From the NCBI GenBank assembly GCA_900230115.1, contig LT907983.1:4758774-4822773 (forward strand): a DNA stretch of 64,000 bases. Direction: 5' to 3'. Both the position numbers and the translations under genes were made by a program. The notes under the pieces are model-generated. The model searched no databases and was not told where the DNA came from. It was given only the letters and a program-made list of their open reading frames with translations. This stretch comes from Spirosomataceae bacterium TFI 002. Its GTDB lineage: Bacteria; Bacteroidota; Bacteroidia; Cytophagales; Spirosomataceae. This document shows positions 16,006 through 25,975 of this stretch, piece after piece (the stretch's first letter is position 1; the number at the start of each line of letters is the position of its first letter).

Positions 16006-19000
16006 TGCAGGAAACCCTAATGGTTTTGGTTCCGTGAGGCTGCAAACAGTAGCTGATGGAATTGGACCTTTTACATATAATATTACTTCGGATTGTGGTT
16101 ATAGCTTAACTGTAAATTCCAGCAACAACGATACGACTTTTTCGAATTTGCCAAGGCCATGTAACTACACATTTAATGTTACAGATGGCTGTAGTACTAC
16201 TTCTTCCAATAATGTTACATTGGTGGCACCAGGCCCAGATGTAATTACGTGTAGTTCATTATTATTATGCCCTTCTGGTGCTTCAGAAGAATATAGGGTT
16301 CGTTTAACAGTTTCTGCGAGACCACCATATACGCCTACCGCTAACTATACTTACACGGTAACGGACAGTATATCTGGGTTGTCTGTAGTTAATACAACAT
16401 CTAGTTCTACTTCTTTAACCACAACTGGTTTGCCAGCAGGGAAATACTACTTGAATATTACTGATGCTTGCGGAGCAACTTGTAACGATTCTATTGTAAT
16501 TGGAACATATATGAATCCGACAGTTTCTGTCGATGGATTAAATGCCTGTGCAGGTGCGGGTCAAGCCAATGTGATTGGGATAAATAATCAAAGCACGTTG
16601 TCGCCTTGGAGCAATAATTATACTTACAGAATAATAAATCCTTCAGCTTCACGTGTAAATGAAGGCCCAGAAGCCGATTCACCATTGCATACGGGTCAGT
16701 TTTCAAGTTTAGTATCGGAAGGGTCTTATACATTTTCATTTAATGATGGGTGTAAAACCGTAACTACCAGCTTAACTATTCCATCTTATGAACAACCATC
16801 ATGGGAAGTTGGGTTTGGTGCACTTTGTCCTGGTGATGCTACTGCAGACTTAATGATGGTGAATTTACAACCAGCAGGTCAGATTGTGGGACCATATACT
16901 TGGCGATTAGTTGGTCATAACTCGTCACTTTATGGGACAACACCTCCATACAATGGTACATTGCCTTATCCTAACTCTAATGGTCAAACAGATTCAACAT
17001 TTGCTGGTTTACCAGCTCAAAATGGATCAGGAGCTACGGCAACTTATAACTTTCAAGGTGTTGATGGATGTAAAAACTCTTACATAGGTTCGGGAAAAGT
17101 AGGGGCTTTACCTGCAATTTCTTTAATTCTTGACAAAACTAAAGTTTGTGCAGATAGTTCTGGAACGCTAAGAGCAAGACCTAGTATTCCAGTTGTGGGA
17201 GCGTCTTATGTATTTCTAAGAGATGGTATTGCTTTAGATACTAGTACCACACTGTTTACAAACATTTCACCTGCAATTCCAGGAAATTATGAAATTAGAG
17301 TTTACCCTAAATTTGACACAGACTTGAGTTGTTCAGTTTCAGACATGGAATTGGTTTCAACTTCTGGTGATTTAATTTTGACTGATAGTACAATCACATG
17401 TATAACTCCTTCAATTAATTTAAACGACCTTACAGTAAATAGCTCACCAGGTACATTTTCTTTTTATTCTGATAACTCTTATATAACTCCAGTATCAAGC
17501 CCAACAAATGTAACTACTCCAGGGACTTATTATATTGAATATGTACCAACTGGTGATCCAAGTTGTATCTTGATGGATAGTTTGGTTATTGCCATTGATA
17601 CAACAAAGCCAACGCCAATTATCACTTCAACAGCGACAGAATTAAACTGTAACGTTACGAGTATAGACTTAACGGCAACAGGTGGAGATTCATACTTATG
17701 GAGCACTGGAGCAACAACTGCCATGATTTCAGTTACAGATTCGGCGACTTATACATTGACCGCAATGAATGCGAATGGTTGTACTGCAAGTACCTCAATT
17801 CAGATTACTAAAGATGCAGACTTACCAACGCCAGTTATTAATTCACCAGCGACAGAATTAACTTGTAATTTAACAAGTATAGACTTAACGGCAACAGGTG
17901 GAGATTCATACTTATGGAGTACTGGAGCAACAACTGCGATGATTTCAGTTACAGATTCGGCTACTTATACAGTTACCGCAATGAATGCGAATGGTTGTAC
18001 TGTAAGTACCTCAATTCAGATTACTAAAAATGCAGACTTGCCAACACCAATTATCACTTCACCAGCGACAGAATTAACTTGTAATTTAACAAGTATAGAC
18101 TTAACGGCAACAGGTGGAGATTCATACTTATGGAGCACTGGAGCAACAACTGCAATGATTTCGGTTACAGATTCAGCAACTTATACAGTTACCGCATTGA
18201 ATGCGAATGGTTGTACTGCAAGTACCTCAATTCAGATTACTAAAAATGCAGACTTGCCAACACCAATTATCACTTCACCAGCGACAGAATTAACTTGTAA
18301 TTTAACAAGTATAGACTTAACGGCAACAGGTGGAGATTCATACTTATGGAGTACTGGAGCAACAACTGCGATGATTTCAGTTACAGATTCGGCTACTTAT
18401 ACAGTTACCGCAATGAATGCGAATGGTTGTACTGTAAGTACCTCAATTCAGATTACTAAAAATGCAGACTTGCCAACACCAATTATCACTTCAACAGCTA
18501 CAGAATTAACTTGTAATTTAACAAGTATAGACTTAACGGCAACAGGTGGAGATTCATACTTATGGAGCACTGGAGCAACAACTGCAATGATTTCGGTTAC
18601 AGATTCAGCAAATTATACAGTTACCGCATTGAATGCGAATGGTTGTACTGCAAGTACCTCAATTCAGATTACTAAAGATGCAGATTTGCCAACGCCAGTT
18701 ATCACTTCAACAGCTACAGAATTAACTTGTAACATAACAAGTATAGACTTAACAGCAACAGGTGGAGATTCATACTTATGGAGCACTGGAGCAACAACTG
18801 CGATGATTTCGGTTACGGATTCAGCGACCTATTCAGTTACCGCAATGAATGCGAATGGTTGTACTGCTAGTGCCTCAATTCAGATTACGAAAGATGCAGA
18901 CTTGCCAACGCCAGTAATCACTTCACCAGCGACAGAATTAACTTGTAATGTAACAAGTATAGACTTAATTGCCACTGGTGGAGGTTCATATTTATGGAGT

Positions 19001-22000
19001 ACTGGAGCAACGACTGCGATGATTTCAGTTACAGATTCAGCGACTTATACAGTGACAGCAATGAATGCGAATGGTTGTACTGCAAGTACCTCAATTCAGC
19101 TTACTAAAGATGCAGACCTACCAACGCCAGTAATCACTTCAATGGCTACGGAATTAACTTGTAATGTAACAAGTATAGACTTAACTGCCACAGGTGGAGA
19201 TTCATACTTATGGAGCACTGGAGCAACAACTGCCATGATTTCGGTTACAGATTCGGCGTCTTATACAGTTACTGCAATGAATGCGAATGGTTGTACTGCA
19301 AGTACCTCAATTCAGCTTACTAAAGATGCAGACTTACCGACACCAGTAATCACTTCAACAGCGACAGAATTAACTTGTAATGTCACAAGTATAGACTTAA
19401 CGGCAACTGGTGGAGATTCATACTTATGGAGCACTGGAGCAACAACTGCCATGATTTCGGTTACAGATTCGGCGACTTATACAGTTACTGCAATAAATGC
19501 GAATGGTTGTACTGCAAGTACCTCAATTCAGATTACTAAAGATGCAGACTTACCAACGCCAGTTATCACTTCAACGGCTACGGAATTAACTTGTAATGTC
19601 ACAAGTATAGACTTAACGGCAACTGGTGGAGATTCATACTTATGGAGCACTGGAGCAACAACTGCCATGATTTCGGTTACAGATTCGGCGACTTATACAG
19701 TTACTGCAATGAATGCGAATGGTTGTACTGCAAGTACCTCAATTCAGATTACTAAAGATGCAGACTTACCAACGCCAGTTATCACTTCAACGGCTACGGA
19801 ATTAACTTGTAATGTCACAAGTATAGACTTAATTGCCACTGGTGGAGGTTCATATTTATGGAGTACTGGTGCAACGACTGCGATGATTTCAGTTACAGAT
19901 TCAGCTACTTATACAGTTACAGCAATGAATGCGAATGGTTGTACTGCAAGTACCTCAATTCAGATTACGAAAGATGCAGATTTGCCAACGCCAGTAATCT
20001 CTTCAACAGCTACAGAATTAACTTGTAATGTAACAAGTATAGACTTAACTGCCACTGGTGGAGATTCATACTTATGGAGTACTGGTGCAACGACTGCGAT
20101 GATTTCGGTTACAGATTCTGCGACTTATTCGGTGACCGCAATGAATGCGAATGGTTGTACTGCAAGTACATCAATTCAGATTACGAAAGATGCAGACTTA
20201 CCAACACCAGTTATCACTTCAACAGCAACAGAATTAAATTGTAATGTTACGAGCATAGACTTAACTGCCACTGGTGGAGATTCATACTTATGGAGCACTG
20301 GAGCAACAACTGCAATGATTTCGGTTTCGGATTCAGCTACTTACACAGTTACAGCAATGAATGCGAATGGTTGTACTGCAAGTACCTCAATTCAGATTAC
20401 GAAAGATGCAGACTTACCAACGCCAGTTATCACTTCAACAGCAACAGAATTAAATTGTAATGTTACGAGCATAGACTTAACTGCCACTGGTGGAGATTCA
20501 TACTTATGGAGCACTGGAGCAACAACTGCATTGATTTCGGTTTCGGATTCAGCTACTTACACAGTTACAGCTATGAATGCGAATGGTTGTACTGCAAGTA
20601 CCTCAATTCAGATTACTAAAGATGCAGACTTACCAACGCCAATTATCACTTCAACAGCTACAGAATTAAATTGTAATGTTACGAGCATAGACTTAACTGC
20701 CACTGGTGGAGATTCATACTTATGGAGCACTGGAGCAACAACTGCATTGATTTCGGTTTCGGATTCAGCTACTTACACAGTTACAGCTATGAATGCGAAT
20801 GGTTGTACTGCAAGTACCTCAATTCAGATTACTAAAGATGCAGACTTACCAACGCCAATTATCACTTCAACAGCTACAGAATTAACTTGTAATTTAACAA
20901 GTATAGACTTAACGGCAACAGGTGGAGATTCATACTTATGGAGTACTGGAGCAACAACTGCGATGATTTCAGTTACAGATTCGGCTACTTATACAGTTAC
21001 CGCAATGAATGCGAATGGTTGTACTGCTAGTGCCTCAATTCAGATAATGAAAGATGCAGACTTACCAACACCAGTAATCACTTCAACGGCGACAGAATTA
21101 AACTGTAACGTTACGAGTATAGACTTAACTGCCACAGGTGGAGATTCATACTTATGGAGCACTGGAGCAACAACTGCGATGATTTCGGTTACAGATTCGG
21201 CTACTTATACAGTTACCGCAATGAATGCGAATGGTTGTACTGCAACTTCACAAGTTCATATTTTGAAAGATATAGCGGTTTTAAATTTAGAGATTGCGGA
21301 CACTTTGTGTTTACAAAATGGTAGTTCATATTCTTTAAACTTTACAAACAATTCTGGTACTACCGTTACAGCAAGCCACGGTTTGATTAATGGTAATACG
21401 ATTTCTAATATTCCTTCTGGGTTGGATGTGGAAATCTATATAACCGATGGCAATTGTACAGATACACTTTTGATCAATTACTCTTGTTCAATTCCTTTCG
21501 GTTCTATTGGTAGCACTGTTTTTGAAGACAATAACGGAAATGGTCAACAAGACGCTGGCGATGCCGGAATTCCTGGGGTTAAGGTTTATTTGCTTTCACA
21601 ATCTGGCTCAACTTTAGATTCAACGTTAACCAATTCTAGTGGAGCTTATAGTTTCGATAGCTTGACATCTGGTACATATAGAGTGTTTTTTGATTTACCG
21701 GGAGGTTCGGTTTTCACTCAAGCTAATAATGGAGATGACACTAGTGACAGTGACGCAAATCCGAATACAGGTTTATCTAGTTTGATTACCATAGATACAA
21801 GTTTGCCACCTTCCGATCTTGGAAGAAATAATTTAACTGTTTTTGCAGGGATTGTATTAGCTCCCGAGTACGATCTTGCAGTTTTCAAAAGCGTAAATAA
21901 TGCTTCTCCATCATTAGGAGATATAATCACCTATACCGTGTTACTCGTCAATGAGGGAAATACCACAATTAGTGATATTCAAGTTCTAGACTCCTTACAA

Positions 22001-22501
22001 TCGGGTTTACAGTTGTTGAATTATGCAAGTTCATCGGGCACTTATACAGCCGCTTCGGGTATTTGGAATACTCCAATAATACATGCTGGAGATACTGCAA
22101 CTTTGGCAATGACCGTAAAGGTAAATTGCAGAGGGGTGATTCTAAATACTGCTGAAATAGTAAGTATGGGAACAACTGATAGAGATAGTTCACCTAACAA
22201 TCAAGTTATAACTGAGGATGATATTGATAATGTTTGTATTTCAGTAATTTATGAAGTTTGTCCAGTCCAAAATCTACCAGTGAGTTTGAGTATACCTTCA
22301 GGTCTTGGAACGTATCAATGGTTCCTTAATGGAGACGCAATCCCTAGTGCAACAAATTCAAGATATGAAACGATTTCTGGTGGTTCATACACTGTAGAGG
22401 TTAACGGAATTGGATATACTTCGTGTGCATTTACTGTTGTAGAAAATTGTATTTGCAAGCCAGTTATTTGTGCACCGTTTCTGATCAATAAAACAAAATA
22501 A
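15959..22501 (+). CDS. Giant repeat adhesin, main part (17 x 72-aa repeats, SdrD-B and DUF11 domains)
   Basis: A frame of 2,180 residues continuing the protein that starts at 15073. About 550 residues of irregular Cys-containing Ig/PKD-like modules come first. Seventeen tandem 72-residue repeats follow, each with two Cys (one in ELTCN, one in NANGC) and a SYLWSTGATT core. Then come an SdrD B-like domain (FEDNNGNGQQDAGD), a DUF11 domain (VNNASPSLGDIITYTV), a final Ig-like module and a Cys-rich tail ending CAPFLINKTK. The tail lacks a standard T9SS C-terminal domain. It is predicted to be a surface or matrix protein for adhesion or gliding. The ATG at 15959 is probably not a real start; the join lies at about 15967. 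Confidence 0.88.
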   Translation: MSPTTTVGVSNGVCGDAGNPNGFGSVRLQTVADGIGPFTYNITSDCGYSLTVNSSNNDTTFSNLPRPCNYTFNVTDGCSTTSSNNVTLVAPGPDVITCSSLLLCPSGASEEYRVRLTVSARPPYTPTANYTYTVTDSISGLSVVNTTSSSTSLTTTGLPAGKYYLNITDACGATCNDSIVIGTYMNPTVSVDGLNACAGAGQANVIGINNQSTLSPWSNNYTYRIINPSASRVNEGPEADSPLHTGQFSSLVSEGSYTFSFNDGCKTVTTSLTIPSYEQPSWEVGFGALCPGDATADLMMVNLQPAGQIVGPYTWRLVGHNSSLYGTTPPYNGTLPYPNSNGQTDSTFAGLPAQNGSGATATYNFQGVDGCKNSYIGSGKVGALPAISLILDKTKVCADSSGTLRARPSIPVVGASYVFLRDGIALDTSTTLFTNISPAIPGNYEIRVYPKFDTDLSCSVSDMELVSTSGDLILTDSTITCITPSINLNDLTVNSSPGTFSFYSDNSYITPVSSPTNVTTPGTYYIEYVPTGDPSCILMDSLVIAIDTTKPTPIITSTATELNCNVTSIDLTATGGDSYLWSTGATTAMISVTDSATYTLTAMNANGCTASTSIQITKDADLPTPVINSPATELTCNLTSIDLTATGGDSYLWSTGATTAMISVTDSATYTVTAMNANGCTVSTSIQITKNADLPTPIITSPATELTCNLTSIDLTATGGDSYLWSTGATTAMISVTDSATYTVTALNANGCTASTSIQITKNADLPTPIITSPATELTCNLTSIDLTATGGDSYLWSTGATTAMISVTDSATYTVTAMNANGCTVSTSIQITKNADLPTPIITSTATELTCNLTSIDLTATGGDSYLWSTGATTAMISVTDSANYTVTALNANGCTASTSIQITKDADLPTPVITSTATELTCNITSIDLTATGGDSYLWSTGATTAMISVTDSATYSVTAMNANGCTASASIQITKDADLPTPVITSPATELTCNVTSIDLIATGGGSYLWSTGATTAMISVTDSATYTVTAMNANGCTASTSIQLTKDADLPTPVITSMATELTCNVTSIDLTATGGDSYLWSTGATTAMISVTDSASYTVTAMNANGCTASTSIQLTKDADLPTPVITSTATELTCNVTSIDLTATGGDSYLWSTGATTAMISVTDSATYTVTAINANGCTASTSIQITKDADLPTPVITSTATELTCNVTSIDLTATGGDSYLWSTGATTAMISVTDSATYTVTAMNANGCTASTSIQITKDADLPTPVITSTATELTCNVTSIDLIATGGGSYLWSTGATTAMISVTDSATYTVTAMNANGCTASTSIQITKDADLPTPVISSTATELTCNVTSIDLTATGGDSYLWSTGATTAMISVTDSATYSVTAMNANGCTASTSIQITKDADLPTPVITSTATELNCNVTSIDLTATGGDSYLWSTGATTAMISVSDSATYTVTAMNANGCTASTSIQITKDADLPTPVITSTATELNCNVTSIDLTATGGDSYLWSTGATTALISVSDSATYTVTAMNANGCTASTSIQITKDADLPTPIITSTATELNCNVTSIDLTATGGDSYLWSTGATTALISVSDSATYTVTAMNANGCTASTSIQITKDADLPTPIITSTATELTCNLTSIDLTATGGDSYLWSTGATTAMISVTDSATYTVTAMNANGCTASASIQIMKDADLPTPVITSTATELNCNVTSIDLTATGGDSYLWSTGATTAMISVTDSATYTVTAMNANGCTATSQVHILKDIAVLNLEIADTLCLQNGSSYSLNFTNNSGTTVTASHGLINGNTISNIPSGLDVEIYITDGNCTDTLLINYSCSIPFGSIGSTVFEDNNGNGQQDAGDAGIPGVKVYLLSQSGSTLDSTLTNSSGAYSFDSLTSGTYRVFFDLPGGSVFTQANNGDDTSDSDANPNTGLSSLITIDTSLPPSDLGRNNLTVFAGIVLAPEYDLAVFKSVNNASPSLGDIITYTVLLVNEGNTTISDIQVLDSLQSGLQLLNYASSSGTYTAASGIWNTPIIHAGDTATLAMTVKVNCRGVILNTAEIVSMGTTDRDSSPNNQVITEDDIDNVCISVIYEVCPVQNLPVSLSIPSGLGTYQWFLNGDAIPSATNSRYETISGGSYTVEVNGIGYTSCAFTVVENCICKPVICAPFLINKTK
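17612..21283 (+). repeat. 17 tandem copies of a 216-bp coding repeat
   Basis: Seventeen in-frame 216-bp units, the first beginning at 17612 and the last at 21068, with no gap or length change. Units differ at scattered third positions and a few residues. Some sets are nearly identical: unit 4 copies unit 2 after its first bases, units 3 and 5 match closely, and units 13-15 share AxISVSDSAT changes. This indicates recent duplication and gene conversion. The array is a hotspot for copy-number change and for misassembly. Confidence 0.97.
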
Positions 22502-22521
22502 AATGTTTTAAAGGGATATTG

Positions 22522-22551
22522 AAAAGCCACGAGGGAGACTTCGTGGCTTTT
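22522..22551. terminator. Bidirectional rho-independent terminator
   Basis: The stem GCCACGA/TCGTGGC (22526-22532 and 22541-22547) is flanked by AAAA and TTTT, with an 8-base loop. It lies between the end of the adhesin gene and the convergent DinB-like gene and can serve both. Confidence 0.85.
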
Positions 22552-23161
22552 ATTTTGGAAGCCTTTTCATAATCCACGTCATTTGACCACGATGGTTGGC
22601 GTAATGTTCTACCACATGAAACCATTTGCAGTAGTTATTCCAATTCCAATCTTTTGTTTCACCACCCAATAGCCAATCATCTTCACGTTTTTTGAGTTGT
22701 TTCTTCGTTTCGGCTCTTACTTCAGCGTAGGCATTTTTGTAATAACTTAATGGATTTCCTTTGATTTCTTTTCTCGCTTTCTCTCCTAAGTTCATAGCAG
22801 TTCCCCACTTTTTGGCGTTGTCTGGTGAGAAGTCATCCAAGCCGTGAAAAGTAAGATCTTGATAAATTACTTCGGTTGCTGCTAAATGGAGCATCAAAGA
22901 ACCTATACTATTTGCATCTTCATCGAAGATAAAATCGAGCTGTTCTGTACTTAAACTTGAATGATAGGAAATAACAGAATTGCTAATCCAATCTAACATG
23001 GAAACTAAGGTGCCCATCTGAGGAGTAAATCCTTCCAGTGGGCCAATGTGATTGATATTTGGAGGTGAATTAAGACTAGCAAAACTTGGAATTACAATTC
23101 CTGAACTTGCCAAAGAACCAACTCCTATTGTCTGAAGAAACTTACGTCTATTTTGAGTCAT
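22550..23161 (-). CDS. DinB-superfamily protein with Tat-like signal
   Basis: About 203 residues from the chosen ATG (complement of 23159-23161). The N-terminus has a twin-arginine pattern, NRRKFLQTIGVGSLASSG, ending near SFA. The mature part is a four-helix DinB/YfiT-type fold: a His in LMLHLAATE and His residues in WFHVVEHYANHRGQ match the family's metal-binding triad. DinB-like enzymes include thiol-dependent transferases; the substrate is unknown here. A longer frame begins at 23221, but the internal start places the Tat motif at the N-terminus. Confidence 0.8.
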   Translation of the reverse strand: MTQNRRKFLQTIGVGSLASSGIVIPSFASLNSPPNINHIGPLEGFTPQMGTLVSMLDWISNSVISYHSSLSTEQLDFIFDEDANSIGSLMLHLAATEVIYQDLTFHGLDDFSPDNAKKWGTAMNLGEKARKEIKGNPLSYYKNAYAEVRAETKKQLKKREDDWLLGGETKDWNWNNYCKWFHVVEHYANHRGQMTWIMKRLPK

Positions 23162-23305
23162 AGTTTTTGAGAATTTGTTTGGGAACGGTTTAAATGAAAC
23201 TGGATTGCACATATCTTCCATTTTTTTGAGAAAAACTTAGCAAATTCCCCCAAACTTTAGCTAAGTAATTAATGTTCACTATTATTGTAAATACAAGACT
23301 AAGCT

Positions 23306-25342
23306 ATGCAATTTGAACTTACATCGGAATTTGAACCCAAAGGAGACCAGCCACAGGCAATTGAAAAACTGGTAGATGGTTTAAACAAAGGTGATCGATC
23401 CCAGGTACTTCTAGGGGTTACAGGTTCTGGAAAAACTTTTACCATTGCAAATACCATTGCACAAGTTCAAAGACCCACAATTATTCTTTCTCATAATAAA
23501 ACACTAGCGGCTCAACTTTACGGTGAATTCAAGCAGTTTTTTCCAAATAATTTAGTAGAATATTTCATCTCTTATTACGATTATTACCAACCAGAGGCTT
23601 TTATTGCTAGTACAAATACGTACATAGAAAAAGACCTTCAAATCAATCAGGAGATTGATAAACTTCGTTTGAGAGCTGTTTCCTCTTTGATGTCGGGTAG
23701 GAGAGATGTTATTATCATTGCTTCTGTTTCATGTATATATGGTGCTGGTAACCCAGAGGAGTTTCGCAAAAGTGTTGTACAGGCGAAAGTGGGTGATGTA
23801 ATAAGTAGAAATCAATTTCTTCATGGTTTAGTGGCGATACTTTATTCCAGAACCACTCATGATTTTGGTAGGGGTACTTTTAGAGTTAAAGGTGATACTG
23901 TAGATATTTACCCTAGTTATGCAGACTATGCATATCGCATATTTTTCTGGGGGGACGAAATTGAGGCAATCCAACGAATAGAGCCAAATTCAGGTAAGAA
24001 AACTGAACAGCTAAAATCATTTGCACTATTTCCTGCAAACTTATTTGTAACGGGAAAAGATGTAATGCATAATTCAATCAAAGAAATTCAAGATGATTTG
24101 ATCAAACAAATCAAATATTTTGAAAATGAAGGGCTTCCTGCTGAATCACAAAGAATTCAAGAAAGAACTGAGTTTGACCTAGAAATGATGCGTGAGTTGG
24201 GTTATTGCTCTGGAATTGAAAATTACTCTAGGTATTTTGACCGAAGGGAGCCAGGGCAAAGGCCATTTTGCTTGCTTGATTACTTCCCTGAAGATTTCTT
24301 GTTGGTTGTAGATGAAAGTCATGTTTCTCTTCCGCAGGTGCGTGCCATGTATGGTGGTGATAGGTCTCGAAAAACAGCTCTTGTAGAATACGGTTTTAGA
24401 CTTCCATCTGCCATGGATAATAGGCCACTTAAGTTCAATGAATTTGAAGACTTAATCAATCAAGCGATTTATGTAAGTGCAACTCCCGCGGATTATGAAA
24501 TTCAGAAAGCTGATGGAGTAGTGGTAGAGCAAGTGATTCGACCAACTGGTTTATTAGACCCAGAAATTGAAGTACGTCCTAGTATGAATCAGATAGATGA
24601 TTTGCTAGAAGAAATTAATATTAGAGTTGAGAAAAAAGAAAGAGTGCTCGTTACGACTTTGACCAAAAGAATGGCAGAGGAGTTAAGCAAATTCTTAGAT
24701 AGAGTAGGAGTGAAAGGGAGGTACATTCACTCAGAAGTTAAGACTTTGGACAGAGTTGAGATACTTAGGGAGTTAAGGTTGGGAGTATTTGATGTACTCG
24801 TAGGGGTAAACCTTTTGAGAGAAGGTTTAGATTTACCTGAGGTGTCTTTGGTTGCAATTATGGATGCCGATAAAGAGGGTTTCCTTCGCGATAATAGATC
24901 TTTGATTCAAACCATAGGTAGAGCAGCAAGAAACTCTGAGGGAAAGGTGATCATGTATGCTGATAGAATTACCGGCTCAATGCGAGGGGCTATTGATGAG
25001 ACAAACAGGAGACGTGCGATACAAATGGCGTATAATGAAGAACACGGAATTACGCCAACTACAATTTTGAAAAGTACGGACGCTATTATGGAGCAAACAG
25101 CTGTTGCTGATTCAAAGCCAAACCCAAAAGCATACTACGTAGAACCAACAGAATACAATATTGCTGCGGATCCCGTTACTGCTTATTTATCTTTAGATCA
25201 ATTGAAAAAGTTGATGAAAGAAACCCAAGATAAAATGGAGAAAGCCGCAAAGGAACTCAACTTTATGGATGCCGCTAGGTTTAGAGATGAATTCTTACAA
25301 CTTCAGGATCGTATCAAGAAAACTGAGGAAGCCCAAGTTTAA
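23306..25342 (+). CDS. uvrB: UvrABC system protein B
   Basis: A 678-residue nucleotide-excision-repair helicase. Visible: Walker A GVTGSGKTFT near residue 40, the beta-hairpin YYDYYQPEAFI that inserts between DNA strands, the DESH box (VVDESHVSLPQ), the helicase motif GRAARN and a C-terminal UVR domain (AAKELNFMDAARFRDE) that contacts UvrC. Length is typical. UvrB receives damage from UvrA and loads UvrC for dual incision. It stands alone; uvrA and uvrC are not in the window. Confidence 0.98.
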   Translation: MQFELTSEFEPKGDQPQAIEKLVDGLNKGDRSQVLLGVTGSGKTFTIANTIAQVQRPTIILSHNKTLAAQLYGEFKQFFPNNLVEYFISYYDYYQPEAFIASTNTYIEKDLQINQEIDKLRLRAVSSLMSGRRDVIIIASVSCIYGAGNPEEFRKSVVQAKVGDVISRNQFLHGLVAILYSRTTHDFGRGTFRVKGDTVDIYPSYADYAYRIFFWGDEIEAIQRIEPNSGKKTEQLKSFALFPANLFVTGKDVMHNSIKEIQDDLIKQIKYFENEGLPAESQRIQERTEFDLEMMRELGYCSGIENYSRYFDRREPGQRPFCLLDYFPEDFLLVVDESHVSLPQVRAMYGGDRSRKTALVEYGFRLPSAMDNRPLKFNEFEDLINQAIYVSATPADYEIQKADGVVVEQVIRPTGLLDPEIEVRPSMNQIDDLLEEINIRVEKKERVLVTTLTKRMAEELSKFLDRVGVKGRYIHSEVKTLDRVEILRELRLGVFDVLVGVNLLREGLDLPEVSLVAIMDADKEGFLRDNRSLIQTIGRAARNSEGKVIMYADRITGSMRGAIDETNRRRAIQMAYNEEHGITPTTILKSTDAIMEQTAVADSKPNPKAYYVEPTEYNIAADPVTAYLSLDQLKKLMKETQDKMEKAAKELNFMDAARFRDEFLQLQDRIKKTEEAQV

Positions 25343-25360
25343 GTGGGTTAATTGTATTTA

Positions 25361-25394
25361 AAAAAGCCTAAAAACTTTCGTTTCTAGGCTAATT
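25361..25394. terminator. Terminator between uvrB and the DUF5362-like gene
   Basis: AGCCTA (25365-25370) pairs with TAGGCT (25385-25390), with an additional inner AAAC/GTTT pairing. On the minus strand it is followed by TTTTTTAAAT, so it best terminates the gene ending at 25416; the plus-strand T tract is weaker. Confidence 0.7.
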
Positions 25395-25415
25395 AGTATT
25401 TTGAAGAGGTAAGTT

Positions 25416-25880
25416 TTATCCAAATAAAGCAGCACCTCCGCCTATTAATATGGCTAAGACTAATACGAGAGCATAAAAGCCAAAAATTATTGCAGTGAAG
25501 ATTCCCATGAACTTGTAAACACTATGATGTTTGCCCATAGCTGTAGCTAGTAGTTCAGCGTCTTGTTCTTCAATTGCTCTTTTTCCGGAAATGGCAAATT
25601 GATAAAGATATAGACTTGGGAAAAAGTAAATTGCTCCTATGGCTACATATACGAATCCTAAAACAGAGGGATTAAAAGCGGCTAGAGAAGGGTTGTTCGT
25701 CATATTGGACATGGTGGATAGAAAAGCACTTACACCAATACCTAAGGTCACCATTAAGCCACATGAAACAAATCCAATTATTGCTAAGAATTTAGCCCAT
25801 TTAGCCATATTTTGTAAATAATATTGGCTAGTATCGTTAAAGGCTAAACCGTTTATTTCGAAGTTTAATTTGTCTTCCAT
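25416..25880 (-). CDS. DUF5362-like membrane protein
   Basis: A 154-residue protein with four predicted membrane helices: about 30-52, 70-92 and two near the C-terminus. An amphipathic segment (SGKRAIEEQDAELLATAMGKH) lies between helices 2 and 3. The pattern matches DUF5362-type proteins common in Bacteroidota, of unknown function. It stands alone with its own terminator. Confidence 0.75.
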   Translation of the reverse strand: MEDKLNFEINGLAFNDTSQYYLQNMAKWAKFLAIIGFVSCGLMVTLGIGVSAFLSTMSNMTNNPSLAAFNPSVLGFVYVAIGAIYFFPSLYLYQFAISGKRAIEEQDAELLATAMGKHHSVYKFMGIFTAIIFGFYALVLVLAILIGGGAALFG

Positions 25881-25975
25881 CTAAATATTATTTTTTAAAG
25901 GGTTCAACACAAAAAGCTAGCCAGATTTGTAAATGGACTGGTGTTTTAGAGAAAAATAGATTTCCTTTAAGAGGT

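Noticed and set aside
17530-17724. Short minus-strand ORFs within the adhesin gene
   Set aside because: They repeat with the array period and reflect the composition of the plus-strand repeats, not separate genes.
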